DNA of 64,000 nucleotides, taken from NCBI GenBank assembly GCA_037013495.1, contig CM072809.1, positions 2,232,001 to 2,296,000 on the forward strand, read 5' to 3'. The position numbers were made by a program, and so were the translations under genes. This document shows, in pieces, positions 22,188 to 33,191 of this stretch. This DNA is from Hippophae tibetana (Eukaryota > Streptophyta > Magnoliopsida > Rosales > Elaeagnaceae). The number at the start of each line of letters is the position of its first letter. Position 1 is the first letter of the stretch. The notes under the pieces were generated by a model. That model ran no database searches. It was not told where the DNA came from and was given only the letters and a program-made list of their open reading frames with translations.

Positions 22188-25100
22188 TTCCCCCCTCAAC
22201 ATCAACTCTCACTATTTTTACTGTGTAAAACTGACGACGAAACATTTCGAACTTACCAACGCTTAAGCTTTTTGTGAACAAGTCCGCAACTTGATCATCT
22301 GGCTTGATTTGCCTCATCTCAATTTCTTATTATAGAACATTTTCTTTGATAAAGTGATAGTGCACTTCAACATGCTTAGTTCTTGCATGAAATACCAGAT
22401 TCTCTACCAAACGAATTTTCGATTAATTGTCACAGTACAACAGTACTACATAATCTATTGGTTAATGTAGATTATTCATTAGCTGTATCAACCATGTACA
22501 CTCTTTGAGCTATCATTTTCGCTGCTCGATACTCAGTTTCAGTGGTTGATAATGATACTATTGGTTGTCTCTTGCTACACCAAGAAATTGTTCTGGAACC
22601 CAGCTTAAATACATACCCAGTTGTGATCTTCTGGTGTCATAATCTCTTACATAGTCTGCATCGCAGTAACCAACTAACTTGAAGTCTCCACCTTTCTTGT
22701 ACAAAAGACCATGGTCAATTGTACTCTTCACATATCTCAGTATTTGTTGAACTGCATCCAAATAAGGCTTCTTTGGATTTTACATGTACCGACTCATCAT
22801 ACTAACTGCATAAGAAATGCCATGTCGAGTCAAGGTTAAGTAGATCCGGCTGCCTATCAATTGTTGATACATCATTGCATATTCCAAATCTTTTCCTTCA
22901 CGTGTACACATTTTGGAATTTGGTTCCATTGGCGTCAAAATCGGCTTGCATTCGAGCATTCCGAACCTCTTCAACAAATCTTTGGAATATTTTTACTGAC
23001 AAAGAAATATTCCTTCTTGTGTGTGATCAAACTCTAAACCAAGGAAGTGCTTAAGTTGACCAAGTTCCTTCATCTGGAAACGGCCTGACAAATTCTCCTT
23101 CGTCCGAAGAATTTCTACCTCATCATCACTGGTTATGATTAAGTCATCCACATACACTAGTACAATAGCTATCTTTCTTTCATTGGCTTTGACAAACAAG
23201 TTGGAATCTACAAGTGTTACTGAATAACCACTTTGTGTTAGAAATTTAGCAATCTTATCATACCACTCTTTAGGTACTTGTTTTAATCCGTAGAGTGCTT
23301 TCCATAGCTTACACACATATTTAGGATGATCTTGGCTCTGAAAATTCCATTGGTTGGATCATGTAGATCTCCCGATCCAACTCTCCATGAAGAAAAGCAT
23401 TCTTCACATCCATATGTCATAACTTTCAATCTTTGTTGGCTGTAAGTGCAAGTAGAACTCAAACAGTTGTAAGTTTTTCTACTGGACTAAACGTTTCATC
23501 ATAGTCTAGTCCATACTGTTGAAAGAAACCAAGAGCTACAAATTGTGCCTTGTGCCTCTCAATTGACCCATCTGGATGGGGTTTTATCTTGTAAACCCAC
23601 TTGTAGGATATGGGTTTCACATCTCTTTGCTTTGGCACGAGATCCCAAGTTTGATTTTGCTAAAGTGCATTGATCTCTTCTTTCATAGCTGTCATCCACT
23701 GAGAACTTTGCGATGCTTCTTTGAACGTCTCAAGCTTTGTTGCTTCTTCAATTATGGTTGCATTGGCATATTTATGATTTGGCTTTCGTTTTCTTATTGA
23801 CCTACGGAGTTGAGATTGTGGAGTTGATTCTTTCATTTCACTAGGTCCATCTTTTTCATTTAGTTGTTGATATATGCCAATTTGCCAAGGATTCTGAGTT
23901 ACTTATTATCCGGCACCATTATCGTCTAGATCTTTGGATTCATCTAAACTTGGTTGGAATTGAATAGTATGCTCCCTCATTTTTTGTTGCAACTTGTCAC
24001 CAAATTCTCTTTGAGTCTTGCAACGCCTTCTTCTCTAAGGACCACTAAGAAAATGCTTCATTGAACACCACATCTCGTGAAGTGCAGCATCTTTCACTCA
24101 TTGGATCACAACATATTCACCCTTTTCTATGGCTATCGTATCCCACAAAGATACATCTAACAACTTTTTTGTCAATTTTGCTTCGTAAATGATCATGAAA
24201 AAATACATAACATACACAGCCAAATACTCAAAAGTAGCTAACTGTAGGTTTCATGTTCCATAGTTTCACAAAGGGTGAAATAAATTCTAACCTTGGTTGA
24301 GGAAGTATGTTGATCACAAAGGCTGCAGTCCTTTTCATGTACATTCTTTTCCTCTCAAGTACATTCTTTTCATGTAGCATACTCTGAAAAAAAAATTGCA
24401 AGATGTCGGTTCTTTCTCTTTGCTATACCATTTTGTTATGGCGTGTTGGCATAAGTGTACTGATGATGTATTCAACATTCCCTTAGGTATTGAGAGAACT
24501 CGTTTGAGCTATATTCTATGTCGTTGTTTATGCACAAACAACAAATCTTCTTTCCAACTTCTCCTTCAGTTGACTCTCTAAACTCTTCAAAATTTGATAA
24601 TACGTCAGATTTTTCTTTCATAAAGAAAACCCAAACATACCTTGAAAATTCGTCAATAAATGTCACCATGTATTGCATACCACCAATTGACTTTTGCTTA
24701 ATAGGATCGAATACATCAAAGTGAACTAAGTCCAATGGTTCTTTTGCTTTAAACTTTGATTCCTCATATGGAAATTAGTGAGCTTTACCATATTGGCATC
24801 CTGCACAGACCATGTTTGTTCGCACATCTAGTTGAAGAAGCTCTTTAAGTAGCGACTTCTTCACTATCATACTTAGCTTGGAATAGCTAACATGACCTAA
24901 CTGCATATGCCATAGATCTGTTGTCTCATTTATTCTTGTCGTGTCTACATATGCATATTCTGTTAACATCACATAGACTGATTCCAATCGTTGCCACTCC
25001 ATTGACGGTGTTTCTGAGATTTTGAGATCACGATACACCTTAACGTCTCGAAGACCAAACAAGACATAGTTGCCTGATTATGTCAATTGAGCCACAGATA

Positions 25101-26252
25101 GCAAGATTTTCTTCATTCCTGGGACATGATAAACATCTTGTAGTGGTACCTAGTTAGTATTATATCGAGGCGTAACTATCGTCTTACCGATGTAGGTTAT
25201 CGGTAACTTTGAGTTATCATCTGTCACCACTACACAACCTCCATTGTACTCAAACATGTTTTCCAACTTTTGTTTATAACCCATCATATGATTTGAGCAG
25301 CTTGAATCTACAATCCAATTCTAGTCAATCTGTTTTGATGTTGTTATTGTAAGAGCTAATTCTTCTTCCTCTGTAACGAATAATGTTTCAGCATCCCAAC
25401 CATCTTCGCTATGCTTTCAACAAGCTTTCTCTTACTCCAATAATCTTTTTCCATGTGACCAATCTTCCCGTAGTTGTAACATTCACCATCAAATTTTCTA
25501 TTGTTACTATGATTCTTCCAAGCTCTCTCTGGACGAAAGCCTTTATTTCTTTGTGAAATTTTGTCGCCATCATTTTTAGATCCACTTCCATTGTACCGCT
25601 TGAAAGTGCCTCTACTTTTTCTGGTGTAGAATGCTTCTTCTTCACCCTTCAGCGAGACTTCTCCCATTTACTTAGACATAACTTCTTGACTGGCTAGCAA
25701 ATTCTCAAACTCAACAAGAGATGGTTATGTCGGCCATTCTTGTATAACAGTAACAAATCCTTGATATTCGGGTCTCAAATCATGAATAATTATTCTTTTT
25801 ATCCTTGTTTCCCCAATAGGAGCTTTCAGATCTAACTCTGAAATTTCGCTGCATAACAACTTTACCTTGTGAAAGTATTGGGAAATCGTTATGTCGTGTT
25901 GCGCCATTGATAGCAACACGTTCTTCAAAAGTTGCAATCTTGTATCATTCTTCTTTGAAAAGAGTGTATGAAGAGTGTCTCATGCTTCCTTTGGTGTTTT
26001 TACATCCCGAATGTGCTCCAATATTTCTTCTTCAACTGTGGTCTTCAAAGCAAACATCGATTTTCCTGCTTTAATTTTCCACTTCCGCAAGATGTCGTTT
26101 GCATCTTCCACTATTGGTTGTGTAACTTCATCACCAACAACAACCTCCCACAAGTCTTGACCTTGTAGGTAAGACTCCATACATATTGCCCATGTGTTAT
26201 AATTTTTGTTATTGAGCTTTTTGATTCCTCCAACTACTTGAAGATCACTCAT
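22111..26252 (-). pseudogene. Copia-2 gag-pol, heavily broken
   Basis: Gag starts near 26252 (LNNKNYNTWAICMESYLQGQ) and continues at 25937. A zinc knuckle CYNYGKIGHMEKDYW lies near 25480, with the last Cys changed to Tyr. The pre-integrase motif [10 protein letters not shown] is near 24930, and the integrase core with DLVHFDVF and DEFSRYVWV lies at 24735. RT shows ALYGLKQ near 23300 and [12 protein letters not shown] near 23155, then [10 protein letters not shown]. RNase H shows YCDADY near 22670, and the end reads DLFTKSL near 22280. More than six separate frames are needed to read it, and the C-terminal frame runs into the LTR. Confidence 0.88.
22188..22197 (-). other. Copia-2 polypurine tract
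   Basis: On the minus strand GAGGGGGGAA lies directly before the 3' LTR. Confidence 0.8.
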
Positions 26253-26363
26253 CGTGTCGGCAAGACTTCGACTATACTGAACAAGCTTGACTAATAAACT
26301 TGCAGAGTATCAAACTCCTCATGAATCAAGATAGCTCCACTAAGAACGATCAATGATCGTCCC

Positions 26364-26375
26364 GTTCTGATACCA
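26364..26375 (-). other. Copia-2 primer-binding site
   Basis: On the minus strand TGGTATCAGAAC lies two bases inside the 5' LTR. It matches ten of twelve bases of the initiator-Met tRNA complement plus a closely related ending. Confidence 0.82.
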
Positions 26376-26377
26376 AT

Positions 26378-26784
26378 TGTTGAGTAAAATTTAGAATACA
26401 CAACTCTAAATTTACTAATATTAGATCCAAACTACTTGTATTATACCCACTATAACACCTTTCAAGGCAACTCACAAATTGAAGAGAAATACAAACACTC
26501 AAAGAGAAAGCTCTCAACTCATACTCAAACTAAAAATACAAAGACTTATTTGTTTTTGATGGAATGATTAAACCAAATGCAAGATAGACTATTTATAGTC
26601 CTCACCATGCAATCTACACCACCTAAATATAAAACTAAGAAATAATTTTAGTCACTTGTATTATCAACACGCTTCTTTTTTCTACAACCTTCAACCTCCC
26701 TATTTATTCATCCTTTAACCACTCTATTTATTTTTCTACATCCCTAAATCACTTCATTTATTATGTTGGTGTTGATTTTCAACA
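26378..26784 (-). repeat. Copia-2 5' LTR
   Basis: 407 bp on the right side, beginning TGTTGAGTAAAATTTAG and ending GATTTTCAACA. It matches 21796-22187 and the solo LTR at 2013. Confidence 0.92.
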
Positions 26785-26789
26785 CATAC

Positions 26790-27764
26790 ATGTATTAGAA
26801 ATATGCATCGAATTTGTTCTCAAATGAATGTAATTTTCATATAACTCAATATAATCATCATAATGAAATCATTCAACAAAATAAATATTGAAATTAAAAT
26901 TAAAAAAAATTGATATTTATCAAACTAAATGCATGTTATTATTCATTTGAATAATAATAATATATGGATCATATAAATAAACTAATAAAAAGTTTTTATT
27001 AAAAATAACACAGATTTTAATAATATATATCAGATAATATATGAACGTGTGAGTGTGTCCCTCTTGAAAACCAAAAACAAAAAAAAGAGGTTTGAATAAC
27101 ACCTATTTTTCTTATTTTATCAATTATACACTTTGTCCTTTAAATTTATTTAGTAAGATTTTTTCCATTGAGTTTTAAATTTCAAAAATTTAATCTAAAA
27201 GTAAAAATTTTACTGTTTCAATTAAATTTAAAATGTTAAAATTATGTTTTTATTTTATTTTAGCTAGAGTAAATTTGTGAAAAATAAAAACTTAATTGAT
27301 TAAATTTAACGAAAAAGGACACGGTATCAAAGTGTATAACCAATAAAAATTAGACTACGATAGGTGCTTTTTATGGAAAGGAAAAAAAATTGTAGCAATG
27401 CCTTTTCAGACGTAAAAAAAACAAAGAAATAAAATAGGGTGTGCTTAATTATTTGCAGCCGGTAAGAAAAAGGCTTCTTTCTTCCAGATTATTAATTTAA
27501 TTAATTTACATTTTTTTCCCCTCTGATCATAACGTACGTTATTAAATTTACATGTAACAGGTCATTTTATACCTGCTAATAGGCACACTCGTAAAATATA
27601 TTATTTGAACACAATCACCCAACAAGAAAAAGAATTAAATAAATGACATATTTTAAATTCAACTACAAAAAATAATAATAAAGTACATGGATTTTTAGAT
27701 AAGTTTTGAAAGAAAGAAAAAAAGTGTTATTTTCCCCTAGTGATCAGAAAGGTAGGTCGAATGC
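26790..27764. other. AT-rich intergenic DNA
   Basis: No gene is seen between the copia-2 element and the promoter of the fifth cysteine-rich gene. Confidence 0.5.
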
Positions 27765-27772
27765 TATAAATA
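27765..27772 (+). promoter_or_regulatory. TATA box of the fifth cysteine-rich gene
   Basis: TATAAATA is a canonical plant TATA box lying 92 bases upstream of the ATG at 27864. Transcription from about 30 bases downstream would place the AAAG repeat in the 5' UTR. Confidence 0.6.
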
Positions 27773-27810
27773 GTTGATGATCTTAATTTGGTACTCACAA
27801 TCACGACTTA

Positions 27811-27840
27811 AAAGAAAGAAAGAAAGAAAGAAAGAAAGAA
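27811..27840 (+). repeat. AAAG tetranucleotide microsatellite in the 5' leader
   Basis: Seven AAAG units lie between the TATA box and the ATG of the fifth cysteine-rich gene. They give a purine-only leader that may vary in length. Confidence 0.88.
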
Positions 27841-27863
27841 AAAGGAAAAATATATATTTATAT

Positions 27864-28244
27864 ATGGATGTAATTGGTGAAAAAAACAATAATAGAGTAA
27901 TAATGGTTATATTGGGATTAATATTACTAGTATACTTTTTAAGTGCAGCACTTAAAGTGCAAGCAGATAATAATAATATTATCAATCACAAACCATCCAT
28001 TTTGCCCTCTGCCACTCCTTTGCCTCATGATGGCTTTTTTAGTTCTGATGGTGGGGGTTTGAAGATGGGGATCAGAATAGCAAGATTTCATTTTTGTACC
28101 AGTATTGTGTGCTACTCAAAGTGCTTGCTAATATTCAATAAAGATAAACAACGATCTTTTATTACCTATGAATCGTGTGCTGTGAACTGCGGGAAAGATT
28201 GCTTTAATAGGCATTTAAAGAAGAACGGTAATCGTCGTTACTAG
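27864..28244 (+). CDS. Secreted cysteine-rich protein, copy 5 (short 6-Cys form)
   Basis: A single exon of 126 residues. I chose the ATG at 27864 over the in-frame ATG at 27774 because the earlier one would lie too close to the TATA box and would place the AAAG repeat in the protein. The signal peptide spans about residues 12-34 and ends KVQA. A Pro/Ser/Gly linker leads to RFHFC, then C-x4-C-x3-C and C-x3-C-x3-C with CFNRH, as in copies 3 and 4. The protein then ends in NGNRRY, where they continue to TCTLDC and exon 2. A potential donor (G|GTAATC) occurs at the divergence point, but I found no exon 2 with C-x3-C downstream. It may be a functional short form or a truncated copy. Confidence 0.6.
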   Translation: MDVIGEKNNNRVIMVILGLILLVYFLSAALKVQADNNNIINHKPSILPSATPLPHDGFFSSDGGGLKMGIRIARFHFCTSIVCYSKCLLIFNKDKQRSFITYESCAVNCGKDCFNRHLKKNGNRRY

Positions 28245-29233
28245 CTCAAATTAATTATGAACTTTAATTATTACCTACCTATATTAACAGATATATACAA
28301 TAAATTGTACTTAAAATTTTCTTCATATTTGACATAGAATGAGGTGTTACGTCGGTTTCTAATAAAGTTATTCACGTTATTTTATTTTAATATATTTCTA
28401 ATAAATTCTAACCCTAAACTTGCATAATCATTACTTACTCTTTTTAATTACTTATTTACTTTTTATGTATGAACAAAAATAATTATGGATAAATGTAGAA
28501 AATGGATACGATTTCAAATAAAAATCAAATATGAAACAACGGATATATTTTATGTATAATTATATTGATAATCGTATTCACTCGTATTTAAAATTAAATA
28601 TATTTATTTAAATAATTTATATATTTATTATATTAAATTATATATTAATTAATAATTATGATTTTTTGATTTTTTGCATACATATATATAAAAAAAATAA
28701 AAAATTTAAAAATTGATTTTTTTCAAATATTTTTTAATAAATATTTCGAATAATTATCTGTGGGTAAAAAATCATTTCTAAATCATAACGATTTTTAGAC
28801 AATTTTAAATATAAATTTTATAATTTAATTCAAGACAATTATATCAATCATTATATTACCTATACTTTCCGATTATAAATGGATTGTGATTGTAACCAAC
28901 TCTTCAACGTCATGAAAAATTTATTAACGAATTAAGAGTTGCATGGGTTATCAACCATTAATTAATATATATTTTAATTTAAATATTTTTATTTATATGA
29001 TCCCAACTAATTATTAATAGACACGAACAAGTGTAGGCTGTTACATATTACCAACCAATCATAATCTTCAAACTAATTAATGTTTAAATCATATGCTTTA
29101 TTTGCAAAATACTCACATTTAATTAGAAATTGAAGGGGGGAAATACAAAAAATTAGAAGATTAAAAAAAAAAGATGAAATGTTATGTAAGTGTAGCTTCT
29201 ATAATGCTACATATGAACGAAAATAGCTAGTTA
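28245..29233. other. AT-rich intergenic DNA
   Basis: No gene is seen. I checked for a second exon of the fifth copy and found none with a C-x3-C motif behind an acceptor. Confidence 0.45.
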
Positions 29234-29539
29234 TGGATAAGATTAATATGATGAAGAACATTATGGTTGAAATGACTATTATGGGATTGATTGTTTTGCT
29301 TATACCTATTAAGGGCATGGAAGCAGTAGTACATAGACCCGCTTTATCTCCATTTCCCTCTAGTTTTATTTCTTAACCCTTCAATTGATGGGTTGAAGTC
29401 AAAGTGGAACTTCTTCAGATTCAATCTTTGTCTAACATTTGTTTGTGAACAGAAATGCTTTTCTCATATTAGCCTAGAAGCATATAAAAAGTGTTTTAAT
29501 GAGTGTAGGCTAAAATGCTACGAAAAAAACTTGAATTAA
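29234..29539 (+). pseudogene. Cysteine-rich family copy 6, frameshifted
   Basis: The start resembles copy 5 (ATG at 29234). The frame is lost at about 29279; a second frame from 29281 encodes the hydrophobic signal (GLIVLLIP) ending GMEA and stops at 29374. The first frame then resumes from 29375 with FRFNLC, C-x4-C-x3-C and C-x3-C-x3-C, ending at TAA 29537-29539. It needs two compensating one-base shifts, so as written it cannot make a secreted product. Like copy 5 it ends just after the sixth cysteine and has no exon 2, so the short form may be an older branch, not a chance truncation. A sequencing error at a shift point cannot be excluded. Confidence 0.7.
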
Positions 29540-29801
29540 GAGACTCATATCTTAGTTTTTGGGAAAATTTTATATCCCGCTCAATTAAGAGTTTATTGCT
29601 TTTGTTTTGCGTAATTTATAAATATATATATATATAATAATAAAAATATTAATCATGTAATTTAATGATATATGTTTCAAGTTTATACTTAATAAATATG
29701 TTTGTCTAATATAAATGTGTAAATTATGTAATTATTTATTGAAAATAGAGAGATTAAATAAAATTAGTTATACATTTTATAGTATAATTAGTAGCAATAA
29801 T

Positions 29802-30275
29802 TAGGGGTGTTCATCGGATGAAATTCGTTGATTTTATCTTCATTCGATCCGATCCGACTATTCGATTGGATTGAAACATCTAAATCCGCAACCAATTCAA
29901 TCACCTTTCAAATTTGATATAATCTTATCTGTAATCTATTCGGATTGAATCTGATCAATCCGACTAATAAACTTAATTAATTTTATTTTTGATATTTTTG
30001 AATAAAAAAATTAATTTTTTATATAAATCATAATATAAAATTATTTGAGTTAAAAGAAACCTTAAAAAACCAAATAAATATATATTAATTAGATATATAT
30101 ATATATATATAAATATATATTAATTAAATATATATAATTAATTTAGATAAGATCGAATGAGATCAGATAAATTGCAATAAATCTGTCATTCGATCCGATG
30201 ATTGAATCGAAACCGTTAAAAAAATAATGGATCAGATTGGATTAATCGAATGATCGGATTTTTTACACAACCTTA
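29802..30275. mobile_element. hAT-like MITE B
   Basis: A 474-bp element with ends TAGGGGTGTTCATCGGAT and, reverse-complemented, TAAGGTTGTGT. It is rich in CGATCCGAT/CGGATTGAAT motifs near both ends and has an AT-rich centre. Flanks GCAATAAT and ACAATAAC match at the central six of eight bases, fitting an 8-bp hAT duplication. It is closely related along its length to the element at 36688 and has no coding capacity. Confidence 0.78.
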
Positions 30276-30283
30276 ACAATAAC

Positions 30284-30929
30284 AACACTTAAAGTTTGAA
30301 TAAATGCTTTTTAATGTGAGTAACAAATCAATTTATGTATGCCTTTTCTCTTCATTTATATGAAAGTGAAAAAAAAATATTGAATATAAGGACGTAGAAA
30401 AATTGATATACTTATTCAACAATTTACATCAAAGTTTTGATAACAATAACACGCGCTTTGTAAAGAAAAGGGAATGAGGGAAATTGCGTCATTTCCATTC
30501 TCATACTTCCTATTACAAAAATATCTCTTATTTTAATATTTTATTTTATATTTTTCATTATTATTTTAAAAAAATATTTTAATGATTTTATTATGATTAC
30601 TTACCATTCTTTATTAAGCCCAAGCACAAAGAAAAGAACGAGTTTTACACTCCATTTACTCTCCAATTTAATTCATGTTTATTCATTGATTTTTATTAAG
30701 GATTAATAAACATACTCTAATGTTGACAGAGGTTGAAACATGAACCATATCTTAAAATAATACATTCTCACGTAAAAAAGATTCAAATTGGGTACTAGTC
30801 AAAGTTTGTAAAAGACCATGCCATTTTAAATACTTATAAAATTCCTAATCACATATAAGAAAGATCCCAAATTATTAGTTTCAAATATAACTTGCCAGGA
30901 TTAGTTTAGCAGGAATTAATTATAGCAGG
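30284..30929. other. Spacer and presumed PAL 3' UTR
   Basis: AT-rich spacer. The part next to 30930 is presumably the 3' UTR and polyadenylation region of the minus-strand PAL gene. Nothing else is seen. Confidence 0.5.
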
Positions 30930-33044
30930 TCAATTCCAATCTTGCATACACTTGAAAAGAACATCTCCAAGTTTTTCTTCATTGATGGCCTCATAAACCT
31001 TTTCTATGTCCTCACCTGGACTCACTTTTTTATCACCACTCAGCAGCTCAGTTCCCACTTCAGTCCTAACAAACTTATAAATTGGATAAGTCTTGCACTT
31101 CTCTATTCTGTTTGGAATTGAAAATTTTCCAATATCAAATCTTTCCCTTGCTTTTTCCACCTCTTCCACTAGTCTAGCTGTCAATTCCTCCATGAATATT
31201 GGTATGTGTTTGAAAATTGAGTAGCCCTTTTCATTTGCATGTTCAGCTTTAGTATCTTTAAGTGCTTTTTCAACAATTACTTCCTTCAACTTTGGCAGTA
31301 GAGCATAAGATGGATTAATGGGATCATCAAGATAAGAGAAAACTGGTTGGTGCTCTACAACTTGCAACAGTTCTCTCTCGCAAAACCGAGATTCGAGCAG
31401 TGAACCATCTTCAGTAGCATAAAGGGTCTTCCTTACAACTTGGAGAACTACTTGTTTCACAACTTCTCTCATATTTTCCTCTAGATGCCTTAAATCAATT
31501 GCTTGGCAAAGTGCCACTAAGTAGGTTGAAGACATAAGCTTTAGAATCTCAATAGACTCTGCACTTTTTCTTGCTGAGATTAAACCAAGAGAGTTCACAT
31601 CTTGGTTGTGTTGTTCTGCACTTTGTACGTGGGTTGTAACAGGGTTTTCCAAGTACTGAAGTTCAGAACAATATGAAGCCATGGCTATCTCAGCACCTTT
31701 GAAACCATAATCCAAGCTTGGATTTGGACCACCACTCAAATTAGAAGGCAACCCATTATTGTAGTAATCACAGACAAGTTCAGAGAATTGAGCAAACATG
31801 AGCTTCCCTATTGCTGCTAAAGCAATTCTGATATTATCCATAGAAACACCAATTGGCGTCCCCTGAAAATTGCCACCATGAAGAGCAATATCCCGAGAAA
31901 CATCGATTAATGGATTGTCATTAACAGAATTGATTTCTCTTTCAATTGAGTGTGTTGCCATACGAATCACTTCAATCTGAGGACCAAGCCACTGGGGAGA
32001 AGTTCTGAGGGCATACCTGTCTTGTTTTGGCTTTGTAAGAGGGTCTTTCTCGTGGCGATTTTTTGCTTCTTTCATGTAATTACTTCCATCCAAAAGGAAC
32101 TTCATGATTGAAGCAGATTCAATCTGACCAGGATGGTGTTTCAGCTCATGAGTTAATGGGTCTGTGAACTCAGGCTTTCCATTCATAACTTCACAGAAAA
32201 GAGCAGATACAACTTCAGCTAATAGAGCTAAAATGTTAGCATCAAAACAAACAGTTGCAGCCACAGCAGAACCAACAGCTGTTCCATTCACTAATGCTAA
32301 ACCTTCTTTGGCTTGAAGCTCAAAAGGAGCATCAATCCCAGCCCTCTTTAGAGCCTCTGTGCCTGTAATCTCGTCCCCATTAAGCATGACCACTTTCGAA
32401 TTATGCCGGGCAGTTAACAAACCAGCAATGTAAGATAATGGTACAAGATCACCTGAAGCAGTAATAGTTCCTCTAAGAGGCAATTTAGGAATCAAATTTT
32501 CATTCAAAAGCTTAACAATAGCTTCAAGTATAACCCATCTAATCCCAGAATAGCCTTGCATCAAAGTGTTTGTTCTAACAAGCATAGCTGCTTTTGAGTA
32601 ACTTGATGGAAGATTGTCCTTCCCAATCACACCTGCATTGAGAAACCGAATAAGCTCAGTTTGGAGATCTGCAGTCTTGTTAGTTCTTCGGTGTGATGTA
32701 GCACCAAACCCTGTTGTAACTCCATAAGTATCAGTCCCACGGGCAATATTTTCAGCAACCCAATTGGCACTTCTTGCCACACGTTCACGAGCCGTAGCCT
32801 CATCGAGCTTTACATTAACTTCAGGTCGCCGTGCAATTGCGGCGACCTGAGCAACAGTCAGAGTTGTTCCTCTGATGTCTATAGTTTCAACCAGAGAGAA
32901 CTCTTTCAACATGTGACAGACTTCATCAAGATGATTACATTGTAGACTCGCTGCAGCTTTCTTCCAGTGTAAATCATTTGGAGCAGAGAGATTCTGGATA
33001 TGGGGATGCCCATTTGGATTAGCAATATTTCCATTAGGTGCCAT
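30930..33044 (-). CDS. PAL: Phenylalanine ammonia-lyase, intronless
   Basis: This 704-residue enzyme converts L-phenylalanine to trans-cinnamate, the entry step of phenylpropanoid metabolism (lignin, flavonoids, salicylate), and acts as a cytosolic tetramer. The MIO prosthetic group forms from Ala-Ser-Gly at residues 196-198 in [12 protein letters not shown]. The catalytic Tyr is Y107 in TYGVTTGFG. Residues F134-L135 (RFLNAG) are the Phe-selective pair, where tyrosine lyases have His. Other conserved blocks are [16 protein letters not shown] and the C-terminal ISPGE-like KVSPGED. The frame is open upstream to 33131, but I start at 33044 because the TATA box at 33139 puts the earlier ATG at or before the transcription start. 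The whole CDS is one exon, whereas most angiosperm PAL genes have one intron near the 5' end. Length is close to the usual 710-720. Confidence 0.96.
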   Translation of the reverse strand: MAPNGNIANPNGHPHIQNLSAPNDLHWKKAAASLQCNHLDEVCHMLKEFSLVETIDIRGTTLTVAQVAAIARRPEVNVKLDEATARERVARSANWVAENIARGTDTYGVTTGFGATSHRRTNKTADLQTELIRFLNAGVIGKDNLPSSYSKAAMLVRTNTLMQGYSGIRWVILEAIVKLLNENLIPKLPLRGTITASGDLVPLSYIAGLLTARHNSKVVMLNGDEITGTEALKRAGIDAPFELQAKEGLALVNGTAVGSAVAATVCFDANILALLAEVVSALFCEVMNGKPEFTDPLTHELKHHPGQIESASIMKFLLDGSNYMKEAKNRHEKDPLTKPKQDRYALRTSPQWLGPQIEVIRMATHSIEREINSVNDNPLIDVSRDIALHGGNFQGTPIGVSMDNIRIALAAIGKLMFAQFSELVCDYYNNGLPSNLSGGPNPSLDYGFKGAEIAMASYCSELQYLENPVTTHVQSAEQHNQDVNSLGLISARKSAESIEILKLMSSTYLVALCQAIDLRHLEENMREVVKQVVLQVVRKTLYATEDGSLLESRFCERELLQVVEHQPVFSYLDDPINPSYALLPKLKEVIVEKALKDTKAEHANEKGYSIFKHIPIFMEELTARLVEEVEKARERFDIGKFSIPNRIEKCKTYPIYKFVRTEVGTELLSGDKKVSPGEDIEKVYEAINEEKLGDVLFKCMQDWN

Positions 33045-33138
33045 TGATGGATTTAAGAAAGGGATTTTTTTTTCTCTAGAGGAAGAGTGAATGTGAATTG
33101 GGTATTGTTTTGTGAGATTGAGAGGGAACAAAGGATGA

Positions 33139-33145
33139 ATTTATA
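33139..33145 (-). promoter_or_regulatory. PAL TATA box
   Basis: TATAAAT on the minus strand lies 95 bases upstream of the PAL ATG. This predicts a leader of about 65 bases and supports the downstream start codon. Confidence 0.65.
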
Positions 33146-33186
33146 GTAGTGATGAATTAAAAGAAAGAAAGTGAGAAACCGTCTGC

Positions 33187-33191
33187 GTCAA
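33187..33191 (-). promoter_or_regulatory. W-box core in the PAL promoter
   Basis: TTGAC on the minus strand (context GGTTGACGCAG) lies about 45 bases upstream of the TATA box. WRKY factors bind this core and PAL genes are commonly stress-induced; actual use here is inference. Confidence 0.35.

Larger units (their letters stand above)
21796..26784 (-). mobile_element. Copia-2: decayed Ty1/copia LTR retrotransposon
   Basis: A 5.0-kb minus-strand element with both LTRs (392 and 407 bp), a primer-binding site, a purine tract, and gag-pol in copia order. The coding part is split by many stops and frameshifts. Flanks are TATAT and CATAC, which match at three of five positions with both mismatches C/T, so a decayed target duplication is possible. 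A solo LTR of the same family lies at 2013-2478. It separates the fourth and fifth cysteine-rich genes. Confidence 0.93.

Noticed and set aside
27774..27863. Earlier ATG for the fifth cysteine-rich gene
   Set aside because: It lies two bases after the TATA box and would translate the AAAG repeat into Lys/Glu/Arg runs before the signal peptide.
29802..30275. Reading the CGATCCGAT-rich region as a CRISPR-like array
   Set aside because: Units are irregular and inverted, there are no equal spacers, and the flanking 8-bp duplications identify a transposable element.
33045..33131. Extending PAL by 29 codons to an upstream in-frame ATG
   Set aside because: The TATA box at 33139-33145 puts that ATG at or before the expected transcription start, and the added residues do not resemble PAL N termini.
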